Assembly (NCBI RefSeq): GCF_024814355.1
Contig: NZ_JANUXV010000001.1
Location: forward strand, 682,001 to 746,000
DNA length: 64,000 nucleotides
From: Gleimia sp. 6138-11-ORH1
Lineage (GTDB): Bacteria; Actinomycetota; Actinomycetes; Actinomycetales; Actinomycetaceae
Direction: 5' to 3'
The position numbers and the translations under genes are program-made. Below, in pieces: positions 52,579-60,684 of this stretch. A model generated the notes under the pieces. The model worked only from the letters and a program-made list of their open reading frames with translations. It had not been told where the DNA came from and searched no databases. How positions within the stretch are numbered: position 1 is the stretch's first letter; each line of letters opens with the position of its first letter.

Positions 52579-52893
52579 ATAAAGCTTTCAAAGAAGGCAA
52601 TCGGAGTTGCTGCGTCTGTGGGAATGTTACTTGGGATGAGCGCTGGGGCTGCTTTCGCTGAAGATTTGTTCGGTGGCGACTGGTACTACGGCACAAATTA
52701 CGTAACTGGTAATGCGACCTCATCCTACTACCACGGATCACGATGGCACTGGACAACCATTGGGACGAGTTCTGGAAAATTTGAACGCGCCGAAGGGGGA
52801 GCGGGTAAAACTGCGTCAACTTGGCTGTGGCGCACTCCTGGTTCTTCCGTGACATTTAAAGCTGGAACTTCATCGCAAACAGCTACTCGTTAA
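52579..52893 (+). CDS. Lactococcin 972-family bacteriocin precursor
   Basis: From 52579 the frame encodes KLSKKAIGVAASVGMLLGM, a Sec signal ending in GAAFA, and a mature peptide of about 75 residues starting EDLFGGDWYYG. G-G-x-W-x-Y-G near the N-terminus and S-S-Y-Y-H-G-S-R in the middle are family marks; lactococcin 972 itself blocks septum formation by binding lipid II. A strong AAGGAG is six bases before codon 52579, but that codon is ATA, not ATG. The nearest usual start is TTG at 52558, seven codons upstream, before the AAGGAG. The gene is followed by its typical membrane and ABC partners. Confidence 0.82.
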   Translation: MKLSKKAIGVAASVGMLLGMSAGAAFAEDLFGGDWYYGTNYVTGNATSSYYHGSRWHWTTIGTSSGKFERAEGGAGKTASTWLWRTPGSSVTFKAGTSSQTATR

Positions 52894-52919
52894 ACGAGTA
52901 TGGATGAGGAAGTGATACG

Positions 52920-54815
52920 ATGATGCGACGTTTGGTAGTTTTCTGCGGTGTAGTACTGGGAGTCTTAGCTACTTGTATTGGTTTTTTGCAAGCCATTCAG
53001 GAAGAGAGTGTACTACCCCTGAATACTTCAGACGTTGGTTTCATTAACTTCCAGCTTTCTGATATTCCACCTGCTGCCGTTGACGAGTACCTCCAAGAGG
53101 TCTCGTCACGGCAGCAGGTGGAAATCTTCCAGCTCTCTGGCACCACAGGTATAAAAACAGTAAAAATTATTGCCAGAGGAACTCCGCAACCAACTGAGAA
53201 GAGCTCTATTACTTGGGTGAATCCCAGTAAAACTGGAGTCCTCCTTCCCTCCGCGAATGCTAAAGATATTCCCCCTTCAGGCGTATACGCTCTGAAAGGA
53301 ACTGCAGAAAATATTGCGGGCTTTAAACAGTGGTTGACCACTCATGGTGCCGTCCATACTTGGGAACAGTACTCAAGTATAGAATTACTGTTACTTCCTT
53401 TGGCATACCAAGGAGTGATAGCAGTAGTACTGGTCACTGCACTACTTACTTCAATCATTATTATCGGCTGGTTTATTTCCAAACGACGCTCTCAAGTAGT
53501 GCGGATGCTTAACGGTTATAGCAACCACCAGATTATTGCGGGTGATTTACGGGATCTTATCTTTCCGCTTTTCACAGCTTGCGCATTGAGTAGTATAAGC
53601 ACAGCGATAATCATGTCGTTCTTTAGTGACCGCATTTTACCGGTGATTATCACAGCAGGTAAGATTCTCATCATTATTGCTATACTGATTACGGTATTCA
53701 GCCTTGTCGTTGCTGTATTGTCTAAAGTGAAAATTAGTGAGTTCGCGCAGCGTAAACCACTGCCCGTGTCGTTCAGTATTGTTAGCTTCCTACTGCGTAT
53801 GGCTGTGTTATTACTAGTGTTCGCAACTGTTCCGCTTACTTTTTATGCTGCGCAGGTTGCTCAGTCAAACTATGTTGCTGCGCAAAAAGCTAGTGAGTAC
53901 TCTGACCTATATACTGCGAACTTTGGAGGTATTGTAGACGAGAACCGGGATTGGAACGCTCATGTAGAAGATTTTGCTAAACTCGTTACCCGGTTAGAAA
54001 ATGAGCATAAAATTTTCTACGCGAAGCTCTATCCCGAAGAATCTAACGCTATTAGCGGAATCGGCGTTGATTCAGTGGTGATGTATAACGAAGAAGCCTT
54101 CAACCTTTTCTATGCTGATCAAACCGCTGATTTACGTGAAGTACCCGCGTCGTCTCTTTCTGCACAAACGCTATCTTCCCTCGGATTAGCTACAGGGGAT
54201 TTGCGTGTTTTCCTGCCAGAAGAATCACAAGCGGTTATCGGTGTGCGCGGAAGCGGGCTGTTCCAGGTCGCCCAAAACCCCGTTATTATTGTGGTGCCAC
54301 AGGTAAGCAGGGTACATAACTCAGATCGGTTGATGAGTCACGCTACTACCGGCGCGGTAATTTTTGCTGATTCAGATGATCTTTTAAAGTCTACTTCGCA
54401 GATTGGGTTGAACCTGACCTTTGATAATATTCGCGATAAGAACTCGGTTTATGCTTCCGATCAACGCTTAGCCTACCAAGTATCAGTTTTTGCGTTGGGT
54501 ACGTTAATTGTTTCGTTCTTAACGTCAACTTTCATTTCCGCCCTCGTATACATAAATAGACGAGGGCGCGCAAAGTTTCCCCTTTATCTCAACGGAACCA
54601 GGTGGGCGGCACTATTCCGCGTTCCTCTGGCAACTGACACCCTTGGCTTAATACTCGCACTCACCTTATCGCTCGTAATTTCTGCTACCTTAAGCATCAA
54701 CCAACCAGCATTTCTTATAGCAGCAGGAATAGTTTTCATACTTGTTTCTTTTTTCATTTATCGACGAACTGTACGTAAAACCATGCTTTCCTTAGCCATT
54801 AGAAAGGTGGACTAA
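52920..54815 (+). CDS. Lactococcin 972-type immunity/export integral membrane protein (DUF1430-like)
   Basis: The 631-residue protein has one N-terminal helix (about 5-24), an external domain of ~130 residues, four helices between about 158 and 310, a second external domain of ~190 residues and three helices near the end (505-530, 550-575, 583-605). This MacB/FtsX-like layout and the place between precursor and ABC ATPase match the putative immunity protein of lactococcin 972 operons. It lies 26 bases after the precursor with GAGGAAG ahead, and its TAA ends two bases before the ATPase ATG. A long inverted repeat lies in codons 49-68. Confidence 0.85.
   Translation: MMRRLVVFCGVVLGVLATCIGFLQAIQEESVLPLNTSDVGFINFQLSDIPPAAVDEYLQEVSSRQQVEIFQLSGTTGIKTVKIIARGTPQPTEKSSITWVNPSKTGVLLPSANAKDIPPSGVYALKGTAENIAGFKQWLTTHGAVHTWEQYSSIELLLLPLAYQGVIAVVLVTALLTSIIIIGWFISKRRSQVVRMLNGYSNHQIIAGDLRDLIFPLFTACALSSISTAIIMSFFSDRILPVIITAGKILIIIAILITVFSLVVAVLSKVKISEFAQRKPLPVSFSIVSFLLRMAVLLLVFATVPLTFYAAQVAQSNYVAAQKASEYSDLYTANFGGIVDENRDWNAHVEDFAKLVTRLENEHKIFYAKLYPEESNAISGIGVDSVVMYNEEAFNLFYADQTADLREVPASSLSAQTLSSLGLATGDLRVFLPEESQAVIGVRGSGLFQVAQNPVIIVVPQVSRVHNSDRLMSHATTGAVIFADSDDLLKSTSQIGLNLTFDNIRDKNSVYASDQRLAYQVSVFALGTLIVSFLTSTFISALVYINRRGRAKFPLYLNGTRWAALFRVPLATDTLGLILALTLSLVISATLSINQPAFLIAAGIVFILVSFFIYRRTVRKTMLSLAIRKVD
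53065..53123. repeat. 27-bp near-perfect inverted repeat inside the immunity gene
   Basis: The left arm 53065-53093 and right arm 53097-53123 pair over 27 bp with two single-base bulges and a 3-nt loop. It lies 145 bases into the coding frame. No T-run follows, so it is not a standard terminator; in mRNA it would be a very stable hairpin. Confidence 0.9.
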
Positions 54816-54817
54816 TA

Positions 54818-55450
54818 ATGGGGTTAGAAGCTAAAGACCTGTCAATGAAAATTGGGGCGCGCACCCTATTTCAAGGTGTTTCCCTGCAATGCCCTAAAGG
54901 AAACAGCTTGGCAATAGTCGGTGAATCAGGAGTGGGTAAAACCACTTTACTTAATATTCTCGCCCTAATACTTCCAACGCATTCGGGAACCATCTCATTT
55001 GACGGAGTTGAAGCGCAAGCCTGGAACGAGCGGAAAATCAGAAACTTCTGGAAGAACAAAGTATCGTTTATTCTTCAAGACGCTGGCCTAGACGACAGCG
55101 AAACCGTCGGCTACAACATCACGCTTAAACACGGACTCCCATGGCGTCACACACAGCAGGAAGCACACGCAGCAGCGCAGCAAGTGGGGCTGGCTGACCG
55201 CTTAGAATCACAAATCATGGAACTAAGCGGCGGTGAACAACGCCGAGTGGCTATAGCCCGCGCAATCTACAAGCAAGCAGACTATCTGTTCGCTGATGAA
55301 CCCACCGCTTCACTAGACGATGCCAACCGACAACTAGTGCAAGACCTACTTTTAGAACAGGTAGCAAAAGGAGCCACAGTTATCATCGCAACACACGACT
55401 TGGCACTGGCAGCCGCTTGCGACCAAACTTTTACGCTCACTAAAAGCTAA
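54818..55450 (+). CDS. ABC transporter ATPase of lactococcin 972 group
   Basis: The 210-residue ATPase has Walker A GESGVGKT (35-42), a Q-loop in FILQDAG, the signature LSGGEQRR near 136, Walker B YLFADEPTASLD and the switch His in IIATHDLALA. All catalytic parts are intact. It resembles MacB/LolD-type ATPases that work with FtsX-like permeases, here the preceding 631-residue protein. Together they should expel or neutralise the bacteriocin. It is the last gene of the unit; no clear terminator is seen after it. Confidence 0.9.
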   Translation: MGLEAKDLSMKIGARTLFQGVSLQCPKGNSLAIVGESGVGKTTLLNILALILPTHSGTISFDGVEAQAWNERKIRNFWKNKVSFILQDAGLDDSETVGYNITLKHGLPWRHTQQEAHAAAQQVGLADRLESQIMELSGGEQRRVAIARAIYKQADYLFADEPTASLDDANRQLVQDLLLEQVAKGATVIIATHDLALAAACDQTFTLTKS

Positions 55451-55623
55451 ACACCTCTACCAAATACTTGAACCAACCAGTCTTCGAAACCAAAGAAAGC
55501 CAAGTAAGACTGACAAAGAAGAAGTTTTGGAGCTAACTTGAAAAGTAAGGAGTATAGCATGTGTGGAATTACTACCGGTTTATTAAAATAAATAATTTTA
55601 CAGAATATAGATTGGAGATAAAC

Positions 55624-56094
55624 ATGGAGTATATTATTAGAGAATTAAGACAGGACGAAATTAAGTTATTGGATACATTCTTATATGAGGCTATTTTTAT
55701 TCCGGAAGGAGTACAAGCTCCCTCTAGAGATATTATAGAGCATCCCGACTTACAGATATATATTGCGAATTTTGGAAAGAAAGATGATATATGTTATGTT
55801 GCGGAAGTTGGTGGAAAGGCAATTGGAGCGGTATGGACTCGTATCATCAAGGATTATGGTTATGTTGATGAGTCAACGCCATCTCTGTCTATTTCACTTC
55901 TCAAAGAATATAGAAATTTCGGTATTGGAACAGAGCTTATGAAACAAATTCTTTTGACTTTGAAAGAGCGAGAATATAAGCAAGTGTCATTGTCTGTTCA
56001 AAAGATAAACTATGCAGTGAGTATGTATAAAAAAGTAGGCTTTGAAGTTGTTCGTGAAAATGAAGAGGACTATGTTATGGTTTGTAAACTTTAG
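55624..56094 (+). CDS. GNAT acetyltransferase of AT-rich, Firmicute-like composition
   Basis: From the ATG with GGAG six bases ahead the frame gives 156 residues. GNAT marks are VAEVGGKAIGAVW, LKEYRNFGIGTELMKQ (acetyl-CoA loop) and YAVSMYKKVGFEVV. An in-frame upstream extension has no SD sequence support. Codons are rich in A and T (AAA, ATA, GAA, TAT), clearly unlike the surrounding genes, which indicates transfer from a low-GC Firmicute. The substrate is unknown. Confidence 0.82.
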   Translation: MEYIIRELRQDEIKLLDTFLYEAIFIPEGVQAPSRDIIEHPDLQIYIANFGKKDDICYVAEVGGKAIGAVWTRIIKDYGYVDESTPSLSISLLKEYRNFGIGTELMKQILLTLKEREYKQVSLSVQKINYAVSMYKKVGFEVVRENEEDYVMVCKL

Positions 56095-56152
56095 TGTCTG
56101 ACAAATTCTCGGTTTGCAGAAACAAAGAAACTTGAAGTTATAGAGGTTAGGT

Positions 56153-56254
56153 ATGAATAGAAAATTAGAAGAAATGAGCTTAAAAGAACTTTGGCAACAT
56201 TTCGAAGTATCCCTCATTAAAATTACATGCATAAATAGTTCCATCTGGATCTAG
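56153..56254 (+). pseudogene. Truncated GrpB-like (UPF0157) gene start
   Basis: An ATG after AGGTTAGGT encodes MNRKLEEMSLKELWQHF, which matches the N-terminus of GrpB-type nucleotidyltransferase-fold proteins (L-E-x-M-x-L-x-E-L-W-x-x-F). After codon 17 (about 56203) similarity stops and the frame ends 16 codons later. It shares the AT-rich composition of the GNAT gene before it. The rest of the gene has been removed at the junction with the minus-strand cassette. Confidence 0.55.
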
Positions 56255-56452
56255 AATAACTTCATCGGCTTTCGGTAAATCAATAGACCTCAGAATGGAA
56301 TCAGTCCCGAGACTACTCGCTCCCATCGAAGTCAACAGCAATACATCTGAGTCTGAAATCGCCACAGGCTTCTGTCTGTACGCGAGTATTTCATCCTCAA
56401 TTGAACTTAGTCTATAACTGATCGGGAATGACAACTTAATTCCCAAGTTCAA
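56180..56452 (-). CDS. Short protein at the end of the ABC cassette, probably 3'-truncated
   Basis: The frame starts at TTG overlapping the ABC gene's stop and gives up to 90 residues. A recognisable body is SDSDVLLLTSMGASSLGTDSIL to ADEVILDPDGTIYACNFNEG, of unknown family. The last ~10 codons lie in the GrpB-like sequence on the other strand, so the natural 3' end was likely lost at about 56204-56215. If complete, it would be a small soluble partner of the transporter. Confidence 0.45.
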   Translation of the reverse strand: MNLGIKLSFPISYRLSSIEDEILAYRQKPVAISDSDVLLLTSMGASSLGTDSILRSIDLPKADEVILDPDGTIYACNFNEGYFEMLPKFF

Positions 56453-59369
56453 TCACATCAGCGAACATGTCAAGGTTCGAACGCGAATGTAGCACAACGA
56501 TAGCTTGCCGGTTTTGCTCAGTAAGCGAACGGCTCAAATTAACGAGTTCTTCCCGTTCTTGCGCAGGCATGAGTGGCTTGAAAGTTTCATCAAGCAAAAT
56601 TAGTGGGGTTCGGCCTTGAGCGAGTTCCTCTCGCACAAGGTCGATACCACTAGTTGGTGATTCTTCTTCCGCAAACGGATCGGTATCCGGAATCAGGCAC
56701 ACGTCTTTGCTCAGGTAACGGCGTGCCAACGATTCTAAAATTACAGATTTTCCAGCTCCGGTAGCCCCGATAAGCGCGATCATTGTGCGCCCCGAATTGA
56801 GCAGCCGGATCACCTTGTCCAACTCGGCTTGCCGAACTGGTGGCAGCGAACGTTCTACCGTGAGAGTTTCGAGCAGCCGTACACGTTCCACCGTCAGACC
56901 GACAACGTCGACGTTTTGGAGCGTTTCGATCGTGGACCGGATGCCCGATGATAACGTCACTGCAAAGTACAAGACTGCTACCGGCGCAACGAACGACGAC
57001 GACGTCATTCCCAACAAAACTGCCACCACGACGGCAGCTGAATTAAGGCTCAACACTAAGGCTTGGATAAGCCCGTCTCGCCAAGCATAAGCATCAGCAA
57101 CCCCGATACATGCCTTGATGTAGTTCGACTCTGCCTCGGCGTATGCCGCCTGCCCTGCTTGGTAAAAACTTGGGCTGGAAATGCTAGTATGCAAGCCAGC
57201 TTGAACGCTTACTGCTCCGAGGAACTCGCCACGCTTATTCGCTACCTCGGTTGAGGAGGCAATTACGCGCTTTGAGCCTTGCCGATAAGCCAGGTAGGCC
57301 AACGGCATGATAGCGAGAATAACGATGAGGAAAATAGGGGCGCCGACGGCCGATGCCCCTACCAAAAGCACGGTGTAACTGACAGTACGGAACACTGAAC
57401 CGAGTGCAGCTGGGATATTCATTTGCAGATCGGAAAAATCGTCTCCCATCCGGCCCACAATTGCGCCACTATTGTTGCGGCTTGCGAACTGGTCAAACCG
57501 CGCAAGTAGCTGACGGTGAAGATCACCCAACCGCGTAATAGGAACGCGATAAATCGTACCGAAGAATACAACACAACCAACCACAATCACCAAGACACAA
57601 ACCGCGGAAACAATAGCCAAATGCGCTGTCAGGTTTTCTTCATTCGAAAGCGTCAGTGCAAACACAATCTCCACACACGTCAATGCCAATGCACCAATAA
57701 TCACGCTAATAATATGCGGACCGAAAAGCAGCGCAACTGTTTTCCACAGCATTGCTTGCTTCGGATCAGGATCAGGCAATTGATCAACATTGACTGCCGA
57801 TTGAGATAACTCAGTTGCTGGTACACCAGAAGTTTCCTCAGAAAGATGTGCTGGAAGCGCTGCGGCGTCTAGAAAAACTGCCGGAACGTATTCATGAGAT
57901 GCAGCGATAATCGAGCAATGCGGAACCGCTTGGGCAACGTGGCGAGCAGCTACCTCGCGCATACGCGGATCGAGCGCGGCGAAAGTGTCATCAAGAATAA
58001 GCCACTGCGGCTGATCGGCAAGCACCATTGCCAACGCAAGGCGATGAGTTTCACCGGAGGACAAGGTGGTGACGTCTTGCCAAACGCGCCCAAGAACTTC
58101 CCTACCAAGGCCAAGCGCCGCGGCGTGAGAATCAAATCGAGACAACTTTTCCGCACTCGCAGCCGCCTTCCACGCAGTAAGCACAATCTGCGCCATCTGC
58201 GGATTGCGCGGAATAAAAGCCGTCTGCGAATGAACTGCCGAGGTCAACAACTCCTGCGCATACGGCGTTGATCGATCCACAATTTCCACCGAGCTAGCCG
58301 GCTGCGAAGTACCATCATTTTTAGTCTGCGCCTGCGAATCTAGAACGTCATTTTCTAACTTGTCGAGATCTTTCATCATCGGAACAGCAAGGCGAATAAC
58401 ACGGTAATTAACGAGGTTATTTTGCACCGCAGAATAAAGGTAACGGGCAGCCAAAATAATTCCAATACCAACTTTTCCTTGCGGCCAGAACCATGCGCCA
58501 AGTATCGCCACCACACACAGCGTAAAAGTCAAGGAACTCGAATCAAGGAACCCACTAAAAATCTGCAAACGAACACGCTTTTTTAGCAGACCTTCTTCAG
58601 TTTCGCGAATATGCGAAGCCTGCCCGATGGCGTAATCCCAGCGCGGAGTAAGCGGACCACGTGGCATTGCCTGCCCCAGGAGTTGAATCCAATGCCGGCG
58701 CTTTCCCTCCAGCTCCACATATTGCTCCCACAAGTTGCCAATGCGATTAATCAGCACAACGCTAGCCGCAACAAGGCCGGTAATAATAATCGAAGCAACC
58801 AGACCACTCCAACCGTAGAGCACCAGCGCAAGAACGAGGAAAGCTACCACATTTACGGTTGAAAGAACGGAATCAACAACGTATGCAAACTGGCTAATTT
58901 GCCCCGGATAAGTCAATACATTCCCACGATCCTCGCGCGTGGACCTAAGCTCAAATACATCCTTAAACCGGCGATACACCAGTTGCCGGACAGTGAACGT
59001 CAAGATAAATTCCCACCGTTCTTTCACCCAGTACCCGAAACTTTCGGCGATAAATCCACCAATAAGTAACGCAGCCAAGGTGCTTTTTGATACCGACGGC
59101 GAACCAACGAGTGACACTCCGAGCGTCACCATGAGGGCACCAGAAATTGCGACAAAACCTGCTAGCAAAACAATGAAGCTGAAACGCCAAGGAGCACATA
59201 CATAAGAAAGCCAACGAAGACGATGAGGGAGCCGGTGCGAAAGCTCTCGATACCGCTCATACATAGAATCAAGATTCAAAAGAAATACATTCCTAAAAAG
59301 AGTGCCTACAAAAATAATACAGATTAAGCTAAAGACAATTAATTCTAATCGCCTCTGCAACCAGTTCAT
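56436..59369 (-). CDS. Double ABC transporter (TMD-NBD-TMD-NBD) with complementary degenerate ATP sites
   Basis: The 977-residue protein has two membrane blocks (about 60-345 and 535-800), each resembling an ABC exporter half. NBD1 (about 365-500) has the signature LSSGETHR at 436-443 and Walker B WLILDD at 456-461 but no Walker A. NBD2 (about 845-977) has Walker A GATGAGKS at 868-875 and Walker B LILLDE near 923-928, but only ~50 residues lie between them and no signature is seen. Only one composite ATP site, NBD2 Walker A with NBD1 signature, could thus form. The ATG overlaps the TPR gene by 41 bases; another ATG at codon 35 is possible. The substrate is unknown, and export of a peptide is a guess. 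Confidence 0.82.
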   Translation of the reverse strand: MNWLQRRLELIVFSLICIIFVGTLFRNVFLLNLDSMYERYRELSHRLPHRLRWLSYVCAPWRFSFIVLLAGFVAISGALMVTLGVSLVGSPSVSKSTLAALLIGGFIAESFGYWVKERWEFILTFTVRQLVYRRFKDVFELRSTREDRGNVLTYPGQISQFAYVVDSVLSTVNVVAFLVLALVLYGWSGLVASIIITGLVAASVVLINRIGNLWEQYVELEGKRRHWIQLLGQAMPRGPLTPRWDYAIGQASHIRETEEGLLKKRVRLQIFSGFLDSSSLTFTLCVVAILGAWFWPQGKVGIGIILAARYLYSAVQNNLVNYRVIRLAVPMMKDLDKLENDVLDSQAQTKNDGTSQPASSVEIVDRSTPYAQELLTSAVHSQTAFIPRNPQMAQIVLTAWKAAASAEKLSRFDSHAAALGLGREVLGRVWQDVTTLSSGETHRLALAMVLADQPQWLILDDTFAALDPRMREVAARHVAQAVPHCSIIAASHEYVPAVFLDAAALPAHLSEETSGVPATELSQSAVNVDQLPDPDPKQAMLWKTVALLFGPHIISVIIGALALTCVEIVFALTLSNEENLTAHLAIVSAVCVLVIVVGCVVFFGTIYRVPITRLGDLHRQLLARFDQFASRNNSGAIVGRMGDDFSDLQMNIPAALGSVFRTVSYTVLLVGASAVGAPIFLIVILAIMPLAYLAYRQGSKRVIASSTEVANKRGEFLGAVSVQAGLHTSISSPSFYQAGQAAYAEAESNYIKACIGVADAYAWRDGLIQALVLSLNSAAVVVAVLLGMTSSSFVAPVAVLYFAVTLSSGIRSTIETLQNVDVVGLTVERVRLLETLTVERSLPPVRQAELDKVIRLLNSGRTMIALIGATGAGKSVILESLARRYLSKDVCLIPDTDPFAEEESPTSGIDLVREELAQGRTPLILLDETFKPLMPAQEREELVNLSRSLTEQNRQAIVVLHSRSNLDMFADVIELGN

Positions 59370-59914
59370 TATCTGGAAATCGAACTAATAGATCATGGAG
59401 TATGGCGGCAATGTCAAGAGACTGGTCGAACTTGCAACGCGCATGCGCCTGAATAAGCTCTATCTCGGCAAGCTCATCCTTGTCAAAACTACTCACGTCA
59501 ATGGAAGAAGAAAAATCTAAATTCCATTCTGTTGCACCTGCATAATGCGCAGCACGGAGCATGTCTAAAGGCGTGTCCTTATCACCAAGTTGCATGGCAT
59601 TAAAATACGACTCTCTGGCCTGCGGATATTCTTCAAGGCACATCTGAATATACCCAAGTAAACGGTAAGCTTCAGGCATACTTGAATCTAACTGAAGAAC
59701 CTCGTGAACTTACCACGCAAGCAAGATTCGAAGTTAAAATACTATGATGCAGTTTCTCAGCATAATGAGATGCCTCAAGTTTAGAAATTCCTTCTTCTAA
59801 AATTTTACGCGTAGTATCAAGCTGTTTTCCTCTAAAGAAAGGCAGTGCCATTCCATTTCGATTAAATACTCGCTCGTATTCCACCTGCGAGCTAGAAGGT
59901 AAATCTTGAAGCAT
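59329..59914 (-). pseudogene. TPR-repeat protein split by a frameshift
   Basis: An ATG with GGTGGAA ahead starts MLQDLPSSSQVEYERVF; helices follow up to ILTSNLACVVSS. The frame then ends at TGA near 59672, while the next frame, open just after a TAA at about 59710, gives VHEVLQLDSSMPEAYRLLGY and EEYPQARESYFNAMQLGDKDT, an obvious TPR unit. Joining them by one base gives about 194 residues. Its 3' end overlaps the ABC gene start, so both belong to one unit. A role in binding a peptide or a partner protein is only inferred. Confidence 0.6.
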
Positions 59915-59925
59915 TTTCCACCGCC

Positions 59926-60684
59926 TTACAAATGCCGCTCAACAACTGACACATCAAGTAAAGCACGAGGATTATGACGCGCATAAAGCATAGCTAGAGA
60001 ATAACGCGCCCGAGCTTCATCAATTGGCGTAAGAGTGCACCATATAACCCATAGCAATTTTGCCATTCCAACATCACCTTGCAATGCATAGGGAATGCCA
60101 AGCAAATCTGCTAATTTAGGATCTAAAACCTCTACTTGTTGCAAATAAGCATCTGCAACATCCTTCGCATTCCATGAATCTCCATAGGTAAGTAGCTGGC
60201 TGACATACTTAGCAAGATCCTCAGGTGTTATCGTTGCTGACCTGACTTTGGCTAGAATAGCATTCTGTTCCTGCACGATTGAATCGCATTTCAAATTGTT
60301 TCTCTTATGGGAAAGTTTAATACTCAGCTGCACTTCCAAATTATCTGCAAGCCCCAAAAGAAATTCTTTGTCAGGCTCAGAAGGCATTGACGCAAGTGTC
60401 AGAAAAATTGGACCTGTAATTTTAGTACTGTAATCAACGGCTATCCTACGTAATCCCCGCAAGATACGATTAACAGTGTAGTACCGAAGTTGATCTTCTG
60501 ATTTTTGTTGTTCACTGAGACTTTCAATACTTCTACCAGCTCGATGAAAAACACAACGAGCAAGATGAGATTCACGCCAATCCGATCCCGTCACCTGATC
60601 TAAATCTTCAATAAGTGAGCGAACGACTGAAAAAGGATGGCTCAAATCTCTATCACTATAATCAAATAGCATTGTCTCAACCAT
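59926..60684 (-). CDS. Alpha-helical protein of unknown function at the head of the ABC cassette
   Basis: The 252 residues are predicted mostly helical: DRDLSHPFSVVRSLIEDLDQ, an Arg-rich middle (RILRGLRRIAVDY) and a C-terminal TPR-like part (DEARARYSLAMLYARHNP). No named family is recognised. The gene ends 12 bases before the TPR gene's ATG, and all four minus-strand genes of this cassette are closely spaced. The start is ATG with a weak GAGAG; codon 5 (ATG) is an alternative. Confidence 0.6.
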   Translation of the reverse strand: MVETMLFDYSDRDLSHPFSVVRSLIEDLDQVTGSDWRESHLARCVFHRAGRSIESLSEQQKSEDQLRYYTVNRILRGLRRIAVDYSTKITGPIFLTLASMPSEPDKEFLLGLADNLEVQLSIKLSHKRNNLKCDSIVQEQNAILAKVRSATITPEDLAKYVSQLLTYGDSWNAKDVADAYLQQVEVLDPKLADLLGIPYALQGDVGMAKLLWVIWCTLTPIDEARARYSLAMLYARHNPRALLDVSVVERHL

